A stretch of 64,000 nucleotides of DNA, from positions 1 through 64,000 of the forward strand of contig NZ_WCHR01000020.1 of assembly GCF_008973825.1 (NCBI RefSeq). The letters are read 5' to 3'. The notes beneath the pieces were generated by a model, which made no database searches, was not told where the DNA came from, and saw only the letters and a program-made list of their open reading frames with translations. Shown piece by piece: positions 37,346 to 47,032 of this stretch (within the stretch, counting starts at the first letter, position 1; every line of letters starts with the position of its first letter). Origin of the DNA: Gemmobacter serpentinus. GTDB lineage: Bacteria > Pseudomonadota > Alphaproteobacteria > Rhodobacterales > Rhodobacteraceae. The position numbers were made by a program, and so were the translations under genes.

Positions 37346-38989
37346 TCAGGCGGGGACCGGCCTGCGCCACATCACCCGGCGAAACCGGGTGGCGACAAAG
37401 GCGGGGTCCGTCAGGCTGGCATTGCCGGCGGGATTTGCCCCGGTGACATGAAAATCGCTGAAAGCGGCAGATTGGTTCACAAAGATATTGCCGGTCAGGT
37501 TGACCGACAGGTTTACCCCGGCCGCCGCGAAGGCATGGGCCGCCCGCTGAATACGCGCCGCGTCGGTGTCATAAAGCGCCGCAGTAATTGCGCCCTTTTG
37601 CGTGGCAATCCGGGCGGCTTCAGAGATACCCGCATCGGCATCGGCACAGGGGATGACAAAGGCCACCGGCCCGAAGCATTCCGCCTCACCCGCCCGGCGG
37701 TCGGCCTGAACGATCAGCGGCGTGGCTGTGCGCCCTTCGCCGGCGGGCGTCGACTCCCGCACCACATGCCCAAGGTTCCGTGCTGCGGCAATCCGATCCA
37801 GCGTTGCAGGATTGGCGATTGCCCCCAGCACACCCGCCGCACGCGCCGGATCCGCCAACAGCGCATCAATGGCTGCGGCAATGGCCTCGGCCACCTCAGC
37901 CGGGCCCTTGCGCCCCTGATCGGTGTCGATCCCGCCTTCGGGGACATAGATATTCTGGGGGGCTGTGCACATCTGCCCGGAATAGAGCGCCAGCGAGAAG
38001 GCGAGATTCGCGCAGATGCCGGAAAAATCACTCGTCCCCGCGATCACGACGCTGTTGACCCCCGCCTCTTCGGTAAACAGCTGGGCCTGCCGGGCATTGT
38101 CTCGCAGCCAATCGCCGAAGCCTTGTGAGCCGGTATAGTCGATGATCCGCACCGCCGGATCCGTCGCAAGATCCTTCGCAATCTCGCCGCCGGGGGCATC
38201 CACCGCCAGCAGGACGCTGTCGGCTGGCAGCCCGGCTTCAACCAACACATCGCGCAGGACACGCACCGTCAGCGCCAAGGGCAGAATGGCGGCGGGATGC
38301 GGCTTGACGATGACCGGGTTCCCTGTCGCCAGACTGGCAAAGAGGCCCGAATAGCTGTTCCAGGTAGGAAATGTATTGCAGCCAATGGCCAGCGACACAC
38401 CTGCAGGCACCAGCGTCCAATGCTTCTCGATGGTCAGAGGTGCGGCCTTGCCCTGCGGTTTTTGCCAGATCGCCGTGTCAGGAAAGCGCATCATCTCCTC
38501 CCAGGCCATAGCCAGCGCCTCCAGCGCACGGTCCTGCGCATGGGGGCCGCCCGCCTGAAAGGCCATCGCGAAGGGCTGCCCCGTGGTATGCATCACCGCC
38601 TGCGCCATGACAAAGCTCATACGGTTCAGACGCACCAGCGCCTCAAGGCACAGACCAAGCCGTTGCTCGGGCGAAGCCTGCGCCAAAGCCGGGGATGCGG
38701 CGCGCGCGGCCGCGATCAGACTTGCCGTATCGGCTGCGGGATAGCGAATGCCAAGCGCCGGACCAAAGGGCGAAACCTCCGCGCCGCGCCGGGATGATTC
38801 GGGGTGATCGGGCAATTCGAAATCGGTGTGCAGCATCTTGGCGAATGCCGCATCGGCCTGGACCTTTACACCTTCGCCATACAGCTTTTCGCTGGGAACC
38901 TCTGGAAAGGGCGACCAGAATCCACGGGCATAAAGGGCGCGCACGGCACCTTCCAGCATGGACCGATGGCGGTCAAAAAGTTCTGACAT
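37346..38989 (-). CDS. paaN: PaaN, phenylacetate-associated aldehyde dehydrogenase
   Basis: 547 residues, PaaN family. ALDH fold with FTEEAGVNSVVIAGTSDF, the catalytic Cys in YSGQMCTAPQNIYVP (about 330) and AECFGPVAFV. Unlike PaaZ it lacks a MaoC domain. Probably oxidises the semialdehyde of the ring-opened intermediate, an alternative or addition to PaaZ. ATG at 38989 follows GGGAGAAG. First gene of a leftward unit, divergent from paaG. Confidence 0.93.
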   Translation of the reverse strand: MSELFDRHRSMLEGAVRALYARGFWSPFPEVPSEKLYGEGVKVQADAAFAKMLHTDFELPDHPESSRRGAEVSPFGPALGIRYPAADTASLIAAARAASPALAQASPEQRLGLCLEALVRLNRMSFVMAQAVMHTTGQPFAMAFQAGGPHAQDRALEALAMAWEEMMRFPDTAIWQKPQGKAAPLTIEKHWTLVPAGVSLAIGCNTFPTWNSYSGLFASLATGNPVIVKPHPAAILPLALTVRVLRDVLVEAGLPADSVLLAVDAPGGEIAKDLATDPAVRIIDYTGSQGFGDWLRDNARQAQLFTEEAGVNSVVIAGTSDFSGICANLAFSLALYSGQMCTAPQNIYVPEGGIDTDQGRKGPAEVAEAIAAAIDALLADPARAAGVLGAIANPATLDRIAAARNLGHVVRESTPAGEGRTATPLIVQADRRAGEAECFGPVAFVIPCADADAGISEAARIATQKGAITAALYDTDAARIQRAAHAFAAAGVNLSVNLTGNIFVNQSAAFSDFHVTGANPAGNASLTDPAFVATRFRRVMWRRPVPA

Positions 38990-39031
38990 GCGCTTCTCCC
39001 CCGGCGGGCTCCATTCCCGCCCCCATAAAGA

Positions 39032-39047
39032 TTGACCGACCAGTCGG
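39032..39047. promoter_or_regulatory. Palindromic paa operator, copy 2
   Basis: TTGACCGACCAGTCGG in the 106-bp gap between divergent paaN and paaG; fits the consensus TTGACCRAYCRGTCGG shared with 29081-29096. Could control both transcripts at once. Confidence 0.7.
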
Positions 39048-39095
39048 ACTATGCAACAAGAATCTGAGAGGAGCCGGGAGATTGGGGAGAGAGAG

Positions 39096-39890
39096 ATGAG
39101 CCGTTCTGAGACGGTCCTGTCGGCTGTGGCCGATGGTGTTCTGGTGCTGACATTGAATCGGCCCGACAAGCTGAATTCCTTCAACGAAGAGATGCATCTG
39201 GCCTTGCGCGCAGAGATCCAGCGCGCCCATGACGATGCAACGGTGCGGGCGGTGCTGCTGACAGGTGCCGGGCGCGGCTTTTGCGCCGGGCAGGATCTGG
39301 GGGACCGCGATCCCCGCAAGGGCGGGCCTGCGCCGGATCTTGGCCACACGCTTGACAGCTTTTACAACCCGACGCTGCGCCTGATCCGCAGCCTTGAAAA
39401 GCCGGTCGTCTGTGCGGTGAATGGTGTGGCCGCCGGGGCAGGCGCAAATATCGCCCTCGCCTGTGATATCGTGCTGGCAGCCAAATCTGCCAAATTCATC
39501 CAGGCCTTTGCCAAAATCGGCCTTGTCCCCGATGCGGGCGGAACCTGGTCTTTGTCGCGCATCCTTGGCGAGCCACGCGCCAAGGCGCTTGCCCTGACGG
39601 CAGAGCCGCTGATGGCCGAAAAGGCCGCCGAATGGGGCCTGATCTGGAAGGCGGTCGAGGATGACCAGTTGCGCCTTGAGGCCGAGGCTTTGGCCAAATC
39701 TCTGGCCGCCGGGCCGACGCTCGGCCTTGGCCTGACCAAGCGCCTGATCCAAGAGGCCGCCTCAAACACGCTCGACCAGCACCTTGATGCCGAACGTGAC
39801 GCCCAACAGCGCGCCGGGCGCAGCGCGGATTATGCGGAAGGTGTCACCGCCTTCCTCGAAAAGCGCAAAGCCGTCTTCAAAGGAGAATGA
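39096..39890 (+). CDS. paaG: PaaG, ring 1,2-epoxyphenylacetyl-CoA isomerase
   Basis: 264 residues, crotonase fold. GRGFCAGQDLGDRD (about 64) and NGVAAGAGANIALACDIVLAA (about 109) are hallmark segments, with KIGLVPDAGGTWSL holding the catalytic Asp. Turns the epoxide to the seven-membered oxepin. ATG at 39096 after GGGGAGAGAG. Confidence 0.95.
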   Translation: MSRSETVLSAVADGVLVLTLNRPDKLNSFNEEMHLALRAEIQRAHDDATVRAVLLTGAGRGFCAGQDLGDRDPRKGGPAPDLGHTLDSFYNPTLRLIRSLEKPVVCAVNGVAAGAGANIALACDIVLAAKSAKFIQAFAKIGLVPDAGGTWSLSRILGEPRAKALALTAEPLMAEKAAEWGLIWKAVEDDQLRLEAEALAKSLAAGPTLGLGLTKRLIQEAASNTLDQHLDAERDAQQRAGRSADYAEGVTAFLEKRKAVFKGE

Positions 39891-39892
39891 GG

Positions 39893-40336
39893 ATGAAACG
39901 CGCATCCGACATGACCCCACAGGAATTGGCCGAAGCCTCGGCCCGCGCGATGTGGAACGATGACAGCACCAGCCAGCGGCTGGGAATGCGCCTGACACAT
40001 ATCGCCCCGGGCGAGGCCACGCTGGTGATGACCCTCACCGATGCCATGACCAACGGTCACGGCAATGCGCATGGCGGGTTCATCTTCACGCTGGCCGACA
40101 GCGCCTTTGCCTTTGCCTGCAACAGCTACAACCAGTTGGTGGTGGCCCAGCATTGCGCGATCACCTATCTGATCCCCGGTCGCGTCGGTGATGTGCTGAC
40201 AGCCTCTGCACGCGAGGTGTCGCGGCGCGGCAGATCCGGGATCTATGACATCCGCATCACCAATCAGGATGGTGCCCATGTGGCCGAATTTCGCGGCCAT
40301 TCGCGCACCGTGACGGGCACCCACCTGCCCGAGTAA
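39893..40336 (+). CDS. paaI: PaaI, hydroxyphenylacetyl-CoA thioesterase
   Basis: 147 residues, hotdog fold. GHGNAHGGFIFTLADSAFAFACNS holds the catalytic HGG/Asp region. Frees CoA from dead-end phenylacetyl-CoA derivatives. Start at 39893, spaced seven bases from AGGAG; an ATG two codons earlier is too close to it. Confidence 0.95.
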   Translation: MKRASDMTPQELAEASARAMWNDDSTSQRLGMRLTHIAPGEATLVMTLTDAMTNGHGNAHGGFIFTLADSAFAFACNSYNQLVVAQHCAITYLIPGRVGDVLTASAREVSRRGRSGIYDIRITNQDGAHVAEFRGHSRTVTGTHLPE

Positions 40337-40368
40337 ATTCCCACCTGACATTCCAAGGGAGGAGAACC

Positions 40369-41685
40369 ATGGAAGACCTGACGCCCCGCAAACAGGATCT
40401 CGATCCGATCGAAACCGCATCGCGCGATGAAATCGAGGCCCTGCAATTTCACCGCATGAAGCGATCGCTGAAACATGCTTTTGAAAACTCGCCTTTCTAC
40501 CGCAGGAAGTTCATCGAGGCCGACGTCCACCCCGAAGAGCTGAAATCGCTGAAGGATATCGCCAGGTTCCCCTTCACCGTGAAACAGGATCTGCGCGACA
40601 CCTATCCTTTCGGCATGTTTGCCGTGCCGCAGAACAAGCTGGCCCGCATCCATGGCTCGTCCGGCACCACCGGCAAGCCGACAGTCGTCGGCTACACGGC
40701 CAATGATATCGATGTCTGGGGCAACCTGATTGCACGCTCGATCCGTGCAGGCGGCGGACGCCCGGGCGACATCTTGCACAATGCCTATGGCTATGGGCTG
40801 TTCACCGGCGGGCTTGGTGCGCATTACGGGGCCGAGAAACTCGGCTGCACCGTGGTGCCGATCTCGGGCGGCATGACCGAACGTCAGGTCACGCTAATCC
40901 ACGATTTCAAGCCACGGGTCATCATGGTGACGCCAAGCTATATGCTGTCGATCCTGGATGAATTCCGCCGTCAGGGCCTGGACCCGCGGCAATCCTCGTT
41001 GCAGGTCGGCATCTTCGGCGCAGAGCCCTGGACCAACGCGATGCGCGAAGAGATCGAGGACGCCTTCGACATGCACGCGGTCGATATCTATGGTCTCAGC
41101 GAGATCATGGGCCCCGGCGTTGCGATGGAATGCGTGGAAACCAAGGATGGGCTGCACTTCTGGGAAGATCATTTCTACCCCGAGATCATCGATCCGGTTA
41201 CCGGCGTGCCCTTGCCCGATGGCGAGATGGGAGAACTGGTGATCACGACGCTGACCAAGGAAGGGTTGCCGATGGTGCGCTATCGCACCCGCGATCTGAC
41301 CCGCCTGCTGCCCGGCACGGCGCGCTCGATGCGGCGGATCGAAAAGATCACCGGGCGCAGCGATGACATGATCATCCTGCGCGGCGTCAATGTCTTCCCG
41401 ACCCAGATCGAGGAACAGATCCTGAAGGTCAAGGGCCTGGCCCCGCATTTCCAGATCGAGTTGACCCGCAGCGGCCGGATGGACAACATGACTGTCCATG
41501 TGGAATGCACAGCCGATCACACCGATGAAGCGGCCCGCGCGCAGTCTGCGAAGGAACTGGCCCATCACATCAAATCGGTCGTGGGGGTTTCAACCCGGAT
41601 CGAAGTGACCGATCCGAGCAGCGTTGCCCGTTCCGAAGGCAAGGCAAAGCGCGTCGTCGACAATCGTCCCAAAGAGCAGGCGTGA
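40369..41685 (+). CDS. paaK: PaaK, phenylacetate-CoA ligase
   Basis: 438 residues, adenylate-forming family. P-loop GSSGTTGKPTVVGYT (about 100), IYGLSEIMGPGVAMEC (about 242), YRTRDLT and the C-terminal hinge GRSDDMIILRGVNVFPTQIEEQIL (about 328). Activates phenylacetate to phenylacetyl-CoA, the entry step. AGGAG sets the start. Confidence 0.97.
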   Translation: MEDLTPRKQDLDPIETASRDEIEALQFHRMKRSLKHAFENSPFYRRKFIEADVHPEELKSLKDIARFPFTVKQDLRDTYPFGMFAVPQNKLARIHGSSGTTGKPTVVGYTANDIDVWGNLIARSIRAGGGRPGDILHNAYGYGLFTGGLGAHYGAEKLGCTVVPISGGMTERQVTLIHDFKPRVIMVTPSYMLSILDEFRRQGLDPRQSSLQVGIFGAEPWTNAMREEIEDAFDMHAVDIYGLSEIMGPGVAMECVETKDGLHFWEDHFYPEIIDPVTGVPLPDGEMGELVITTLTKEGLPMVRYRTRDLTRLLPGTARSMRRIEKITGRSDDMIILRGVNVFPTQIEEQILKVKGLAPHFQIELTRSGRMDNMTVHVECTADHTDEAARAQSAKELAHHIKSVVGVSTRIEVTDPSSVARSEGKAKRVVDNRPKEQA

Positions 41686-41794
41686 CCTCCGCTCTGGCGG
41701 GTGACATGCGCGGTCTTACGCGCTAAAGCGGCTAGAACAGGGGGCGAAGGTGCGCGTGTCTGCCTTCGCCCGCTTCGAATTCGGGAATATAGAT

Positions 41795-42394
41795 ATGGCT
41801 CGAACCCGGGCACAGGACTTCGAAGAAAAAAGCCGCAGCATCCTTGACTGCGCGGCGGCCGTCTTTGCTGAACAGGGCATGGACAAGGCGTCGATGTCAC
41901 AAATCGCGACCCATGCGCAGGTCTCGAAGGCCCTCCTCTATCACTACTATCCGAGCAAGGATGCGCTGATCTTCGCAATCATCGCCACCCATCTTGAAGA
42001 GCTGGATGCCGCCGTGGAAGCCGCGCATGATGCCAGCCTTCCGCCCGCTCAGCGGCTTCGCAAGCTGGTGGGGGCCGTTCTGGAGACCTATCGCGGTGCG
42101 GACGATCAGCACAAGGTGCAGCTGAATGCCTCCTCTGCGCTGAACGAGGCACAAAAGGCCGAGATCCTCGAAATGGAACGGCGGATCGTGCGCCGCTTTG
42201 CTGCGGTGCTGGATCAGATCAATCCGTCATTGGCAGACAAGGAGCGCCCGCTTCTGACGCCGGTCACCATGTCACTTTTTGGCATGATGAACTGGATGTA
42301 TATGTGGTTCAAAGAGGGTGGCCGGATCAGCCGCGACGATTACGCAGATATCGCGACGACCCTTATCCTCGAAGGGATAAAGGCCGTGCGCTGA
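41795..42394 (+). CDS. paaR: TetR-family regulator, likely PaaR
   Basis: 199 residues. N-terminal helix-turn-helix (ILDCAAAVFAEQGMDKASMSQIATHAQVSKALLYHYYPSKDAL, about 16-58), TetR ligand domain after it. Follows paaK on the same strand. TetR-type PaaR proteins repress paa genes and respond to phenylacetyl-CoA; the palindromes at 29081 and 39032 are its likely targets. Start set by the usual N-terminus; the ribosome site is weak. Confidence 0.8.
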   Translation: MARTRAQDFEEKSRSILDCAAAVFAEQGMDKASMSQIATHAQVSKALLYHYYPSKDALIFAIIATHLEELDAAVEAAHDASLPPAQRLRKLVGAVLETYRGADDQHKVQLNASSALNEAQKAEILEMERRIVRRFAAVLDQINPSLADKERPLLTPVTMSLFGMMNWMYMWFKEGGRISRDDYADIATTLILEGIKAVR

Positions 42395-42745
42395 CCGATC
42401 CAGCGGGGCGCGGGGGCGGTGCGGGCAACCAACTGATGTGCCGCAGGCTGCTGGCCGATCGACCGAGCAGACATCCGCGACAGGCCGCCCCGGTGACCAA
42501 AGCCGGAACCATGCGCGATATCGGAACGCGGCCCTTCGCGTCCACCGGGGAGGCGGCCGTCGAGCCGCGATGGAGCTTGCCCCCCCGTAATGAGGATCCG
42601 CAGCGCCACGCGCATCAGTCTTTGCGCGATCCGCCGCTTATTCATCGTGCCTGCAAGTGCCGCCCGGGCAGGTCCGCCGCGCAAAAACCCGGGCGCTGCC
42701 CGCTTGGCCGACCGGGCCAAAGGCGGCCAATCACACCGACGCCAA
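42395..42745. other. Gap between convergent paaR and sulP genes, no gene seen
   Basis: 351 bp of GC-rich DNA. No domain-bearing frame and no strong terminator hairpin recognised. Confidence 0.45.
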
Positions 42746-44146
42746 TCAAACCGGCGCGGTCTGACCGATCACCGTCAGCGCAAGGTCATGGCGGGCAAAG
42801 CGGTCGCGCACCTTGTCAAGCGCGGCCAGTGCGGTGATGTCCCACAGCTTGGCTTGAGACAGATCGATGGTCACCGGCCCATCATGATCGGTCGGATCGA
42901 ACGCCTCTACAAAGGCCTCGGCCGACGCGAAGAAGATCTGGCCCTCAACGGTGTAGTGATCGCCCTCGCGGCGAACATGCTGCATATTCGCGACCTTCGC
43001 GGCAAAGAACACCCCGCTCATCAGCACACCGACCAACACCCCCAGCGACAGGTTGTGGCTGAAGATGGTCACGGCCACCGTGCTCAGCATCACCAGATTG
43101 GACAAAAGCGGCGTGGCGCGCAGCCTGCGCAACGAACCCAAGTCCAGCGTGTCGATGGACACCATGATCATGATCGCGACCAGTGCCGCCACCGGCACCT
43201 GTCCGATCACCGGCCCGGCGGCAACCATCAACAGCAGCAAAAGCCCGCCCGCCGCAAGCGTCGATAACCGCCCGCGCCCGCCGTATTTCACATTGGAGAC
43301 GCTTTGCCCGATCATGCCGCATCCGGCGATGCCGCCGAACAGGCTGGCCGCGATATTGGCAAGGCCCAGGCCCCGCGCCTCGGCATCCTTGTTCGACGGC
43401 GTGCCGGTCTGGTCATCGACCACCCCCGCCGTCATCAGGCTTTCCAGCAGCCCGACCATGGCAATGGCCAGCGCGGGCGCAAAGATCACCCCCAAAAGGT
43501 CAAGCCCCAAGGACACATCCGGCAGATGGAAGCCCGGCAACCCCTCGGGCAGCGTGCCAAGATCGGCCACACGCGGCACATCGATCCCGAAGATACCGCA
43601 GGCTAGCGTCAGCAGCACCACGCAGATCAGCGGTGCCGGAATGGCCCGCGTCAGGCGCGGCACCAGATAGATCACCGCAAGCCCCGCTGCGATCACCGCA
43701 TAGCCTTCAGGCCCCGCCTTCACGATATGCGGCAGTTGCGCGGCAAAGATCAGGATCGCCAGCGCATTCACAAACCCCGTCCGCACCGAATTGGAGACAT
43801 AGCGCATCAAGCTGGCCAGCCGGGCAAAGCCGAAGACCAACTGGAACAATCCCGCCAACAGACCGGCGGCGAACAGATATTCCACCCCATGCTCGCGCAC
43901 CAGCGGTGCCACCACCAGCGCAACCGAGCCGGCCGCGGCGGAAATCATCGCAGGTCGCCCGCCAAAAACCGCGATCACGATGCTGATAACGAATGAGGCA
44001 TAGAGCCCGACCGCAGGATCGATGCCCGCGGTGAAGGAAAAGGCGATCACCTCGGGGATCAGGGCGAAGGTCGCCACCGCCCCGGCAAGGATTTCGCGGA
44101 CAGGATTGTTCTGCCACTGGCGCAGATAATGCCGTGCAAGGGTCAT
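42746..44146 (-). CDS. SulP/SLC26-family anion transporter with STAS domain
   Basis: 466 residues. Multi-helix membrane domain starting [58 protein letters not shown] (about 63), and [33 protein letters not shown] (about 263). A short C-terminal STAS domain (about 385-466) holds [22 protein letters not shown]. Transports sulfate, bicarbonate or another anion; which one cannot be told. Confidence 0.9.
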   Translation of the reverse strand: MTLARHYLRQWQNNPVREILAGAVATFALIPEVIAFSFTAGIDPAVGLYASFVISIVIAVFGGRPAMISAAAGSVALVVAPLVREHGVEYLFAAGLLAGLFQLVFGFARLASLMRYVSNSVRTGFVNALAILIFAAQLPHIVKAGPEGYAVIAAGLAVIYLVPRLTRAIPAPLICVVLLTLACGIFGIDVPRVADLGTLPEGLPGFHLPDVSLGLDLLGVIFAPALAIAMVGLLESLMTAGVVDDQTGTPSNKDAEARGLGLANIAASLFGGIAGCGMIGQSVSNVKYGGRGRLSTLAAGGLLLLLMVAAGPVIGQVPVAALVAIMIMVSIDTLDLGSLRRLRATPLLSNLVMLSTVAVTIFSHNLSLGVLVGVLMSGVFFAAKVANMQHVRREGDHYTVEGQIFFASAEAFVEAFDPTDHDGPVTIDLSQAKLWDITALAALDKVRDRFARHDLALTVIGQTAPV

Positions 44147-44351
44147 TTGGGGGATAGGTCCGGGATGGGTTGTCCGGCGGATCGGCGGCCGGAAGAGCCA
44201 CCCGGGCTTGCACCGGGTCCATGCGAATGCCCTTCTTCTAGCTGCTGATCAGCGGGCTGCCAAGCGGCCATAGCCCGGCCTCCCGATCACATTCCCGCCG
44301 AACACGCTTGCATCAGTTGACGAACATTTCATGAACAAATAACCTTGCGCC

Positions 44352-45581
44352 ATGGCTAGAACCCTGCAAGACAAGCTCGCCATCCTTTCGGATGCAGCCA
44401 AATACGATGCCTCCTGCGCGTCCTCGGGGGGCGAGAAGCGGGATTCGCGCAAGGGCGGCATCGGATCTTCGGGCGGCAGCGGCATTTGTCACGCCTATAC
44501 GCCGGACGGGCGCTGCATCAGCCTGCTGAAAATCCTGATGACAAACTTCTGCATCTTCGACTGCGCCTATTGCATCAACCGGGTGTCATCGAATGTCGAA
44601 CGCGCGCGCTTTTCGGTCGAGGAGGTCGTGACGCTGACCCTTGAGTTCTATCGCCGCAACTATATCGAGGGGCTGTTCCTGTCCTCGGGGATCATCCGCT
44701 CGCCGGACCAGACCATGGCCGATATGGCGCGGATCGCGCGGGTCTTGCGACAGGATCACGGTTTCAAGGGCTATATCCACCTCAAGACCATCCCGGATGC
44801 CAGCCCCGACCTGATCCGCGAGGCCGGGCTTTACGCCGATCGCCTGTCGATCAATGTCGAGCTGCCGCAGGATACCAGCCTGCGCCAGCTTGCCCCGGAA
44901 AAACGCCCCGAGACAATCCGCTCCGCCATGGCGCAGGTCCGGCTGGAGGGCGAGGCCGCAAAGGACAAGACCCTGACCGGCAAGCGCCCGCCGCGTTTCG
45001 CGCCTGCCGGGCAATCGACGCAGGTGATCGTCGGGGCCGATGGCACCGATGATGTGACGATCCTGAAAAGCTCCACCCGGCTATACACCGGCTACAAGCT
45101 GCGGCGGGTCTATTATTCGGCCTTTTCGCCGATCCCCGATGCCTCATCGGCGCTGCCTCTGGTGCAGCCGCCCCTGCTGCGGGAACATCGGCTGTATCAG
45201 GCCGACTGGCTGCTGCGCTTTTACGGCTTCAGCGCCGAAGAGATCGCAACCGGCGCAAAGGCAGGCCATCTGGATCTGGAGATCGACCCGAAGCTGGCCT
45301 GGGCCTTGCAGCATCGCGGGCTGTTCCCGCTGGATGTGAACCGCGCCACGAAGGACATGCTGTTGCGCGTGCCGGGCTTTGGCACCCGCATGGTGGACCG
45401 CATTCTGGCCGCCCGCCGCAATCGCACCCTGCGCTATGAAGATCTGGCCCGCATGGGCGCGCTGATGAAAAAGGCGCAGCCCTTCATCACTTTGCCGGGC
45501 TGGTCGCCCCGAGCGCTGACCGACAGCACCGACCTGCGCGCCCGCTTCGCGCCGCCGCCGGTGCAACTGTCTCTGCTATGA
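44352..45581 (+). CDS. Putative DNA modification/repair radical SAM protein
   Basis: 409 residues. Radical SAM cluster motif at Cys67, Cys71 and Cys74 (FCIFDCAYCINR). The opening MARTLQDKLAILSDAAKYDASCASSGG is typical of the family named for its link to UdgX. A helix-hairpin-helix-like segment near the C-terminus (VNRATKDMLLRVPGFGTRMVDRILAAR, about 333-360) supports DNA contact. Its stop overlaps the start of the DUF4130-UdgX gene, so the two act together, probably on damaged or modified bases. The reaction is not known. Confidence 0.9.
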   Translation: MARTLQDKLAILSDAAKYDASCASSGGEKRDSRKGGIGSSGGSGICHAYTPDGRCISLLKILMTNFCIFDCAYCINRVSSNVERARFSVEEVVTLTLEFYRRNYIEGLFLSSGIIRSPDQTMADMARIARVLRQDHGFKGYIHLKTIPDASPDLIREAGLYADRLSINVELPQDTSLRQLAPEKRPETIRSAMAQVRLEGEAAKDKTLTGKRPPRFAPAGQSTQVIVGADGTDDVTILKSSTRLYTGYKLRRVYYSAFSPIPDASSALPLVQPPLLREHRLYQADWLLRFYGFSAEEIATGAKAGHLDLEIDPKLAWALQHRGLFPLDVNRATKDMLLRVPGFGTRMVDRILAARRNRTLRYEDLARMGALMKKAQPFITLPGWSPRALTDSTDLRARFAPPPVQLSLL

Positions 45582-47032
45582 GCTTTGCGGTCAGCCTGCC
45601 CCCGCATGGCGCGTTCGCCGCCTGGCGCGACGCCGCCCGCCGCGCCATCAGCCATCGCCTTGTCCCCTCCGAGATCGACTGGTCAGGGCAGGGCGGGCTG
45701 TTTGCGGCCCTTCCTCTGCCCGAGGGGATGGGATCGCATGAGGCGCGGGTGCCAGCGGCTTTTGTGAAACTGGCGGGGTCAGTCATCTGGCATTCCGATC
45801 CCGCCCGCCATGGCCTTTTATATGAGGCCCTGTGGCGGCTGGATCATCGCAGGGGCAATCCACTGTCGCAGGCCGATCCGTTGGGGCGGCGGCTCAATCT
45901 GATGGCCAAGGCGGTCGGGCGCGACATCCACAAGATGCACGCTTTCGTGCGGTTCCGGGAATTGCCCGCCCCATTGCCAAGCCAAACCCGCCGCCGCTTT
46001 GCTGCCTGGTTCGAGCCGGAGCACAATACGCTGGAACCGGGCAGCGCCTTCTTCGTCAGGCGTTTTTCCGATATGGACTGGATGATCGCAACGCCGCGCC
46101 TGACCGCAAGGTTTGATGCGGGCAAACTTGGCTTTCACCCCGGCGGCGCGCGGCCCGATCTGCCCGAGGATGCCTCGGAAAGCCTATGGGCCACTTATTT
46201 CGCCAATATCTTCAATCCGGCACGGGTCAAGCTGGACGCGATGCGATCCGAGATGCCGAAGAAATACTGGAAGAACCTGCCGGAAACCCGGCTGATCCCC
46301 GACATGCTGAAAGATGCCGAGGCGCGGGTGGCCCGGATGCAGGCCGCCACCGCCACCGCGCCACGCCCCGGATCGGCGCCGGTCTCGACGCGCTACCGTG
46401 CGGCGATGCCCGTGGCCCCCGACCTGCCCGAAACGCTGGCCGAGGCCGAGGCGGCCGCGCAGCAATGCCGCCGCTGCGGCTTGTGCGAGGCCGCGACCCA
46501 GACGGTATGGGGCAGCGGGGCAGCCGCCGCTCGGCTGATGCTGGTCGGCGAACAGCCCGGCGACCGCGAGGATCTGGAGGGCCGGCCCTTTGTTGGCCCC
46601 GCGGGTCAGTTGCTGCGCGATGTGATGGCAGAGGCCGCGCTGGATGCCAGCACGGTCTGGCTGACCAATGCGGTGAAGCATTTCAAGTTCACCCCACGCG
46701 GCAAACAGCGCCTGCACCAGAACCCGAGCAGTCAGGAAATCCAGCAATGCCGCTGGTGGCTGAGGCTGGAACTGGCCTTCATCCAGCCGCAGCTTGTGCT
46801 GGCGCTTGGCGCGACGGCAGCCTTTGCCCTGACCGGAAATGATGCCCCGCTTGGCCCCCGGCGTGGCACGGTGGAAACCGGGCTGCATGGCGGGCCTGTG
46901 CTGGTCACATGGCATCCCGCTGCCATCCTGCGGCAAAAGGATGCGCAGAGCCGCGACGAGATGAAAGCCGCGCTTTGCCGCGATATCGCCATCGCGCAGC
47001 GCCAGCTTTCAACGGCAGGTCCGACCGCATGA
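45578..47032 (+). CDS. DUF4130 domain fused to UdgX-type uracil-DNA glycosylase
   Basis: 484 residues. Residues 1-260 form the DUF4130 'DNA metabolism' domain; 280-484 form a family-4-like UDG. Fe-S ligands are Cys297, Cys300, Cys303 and probably Cys391. GEQPGDREDLEGRPFVGPAG (324-343) is the active-site loop, and GKQRLH (375-380) stands where UdgX has KRRIH, with the His that forms a covalent bond to the abasic site kept. UdgX excises uracil and stays bound. In this gene the motif differs at two positions (Gln for Arg, Leu for Ile). Confidence 0.9.
   Translation: MSFAVSLPPHGAFAAWRDAARRAISHRLVPSEIDWSGQGGLFAALPLPEGMGSHEARVPAAFVKLAGSVIWHSDPARHGLLYEALWRLDHRRGNPLSQADPLGRRLNLMAKAVGRDIHKMHAFVRFRELPAPLPSQTRRRFAAWFEPEHNTLEPGSAFFVRRFSDMDWMIATPRLTARFDAGKLGFHPGGARPDLPEDASESLWATYFANIFNPARVKLDAMRSEMPKKYWKNLPETRLIPDMLKDAEARVARMQAATATAPRPGSAPVSTRYRAAMPVAPDLPETLAEAEAAAQQCRRCGLCEAATQTVWGSGAAAARLMLVGEQPGDREDLEGRPFVGPAGQLLRDVMAEAALDASTVWLTNAVKHFKFTPRGKQRLHQNPSSQEIQQCRWWLRLELAFIQPQLVLALGATAAFALTGNDAPLGPRRGTVETGLHGGPVLVTWHPAAILRQKDAQSRDEMKAALCRDIAIAQRQLSTAGPTA

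Noticed and set aside
39887-39892. ATG at 39887 as the paaI start
   Set aside because: It lies directly after AGGAG, too close for initiation; the ATG at 39893 has proper spacing.
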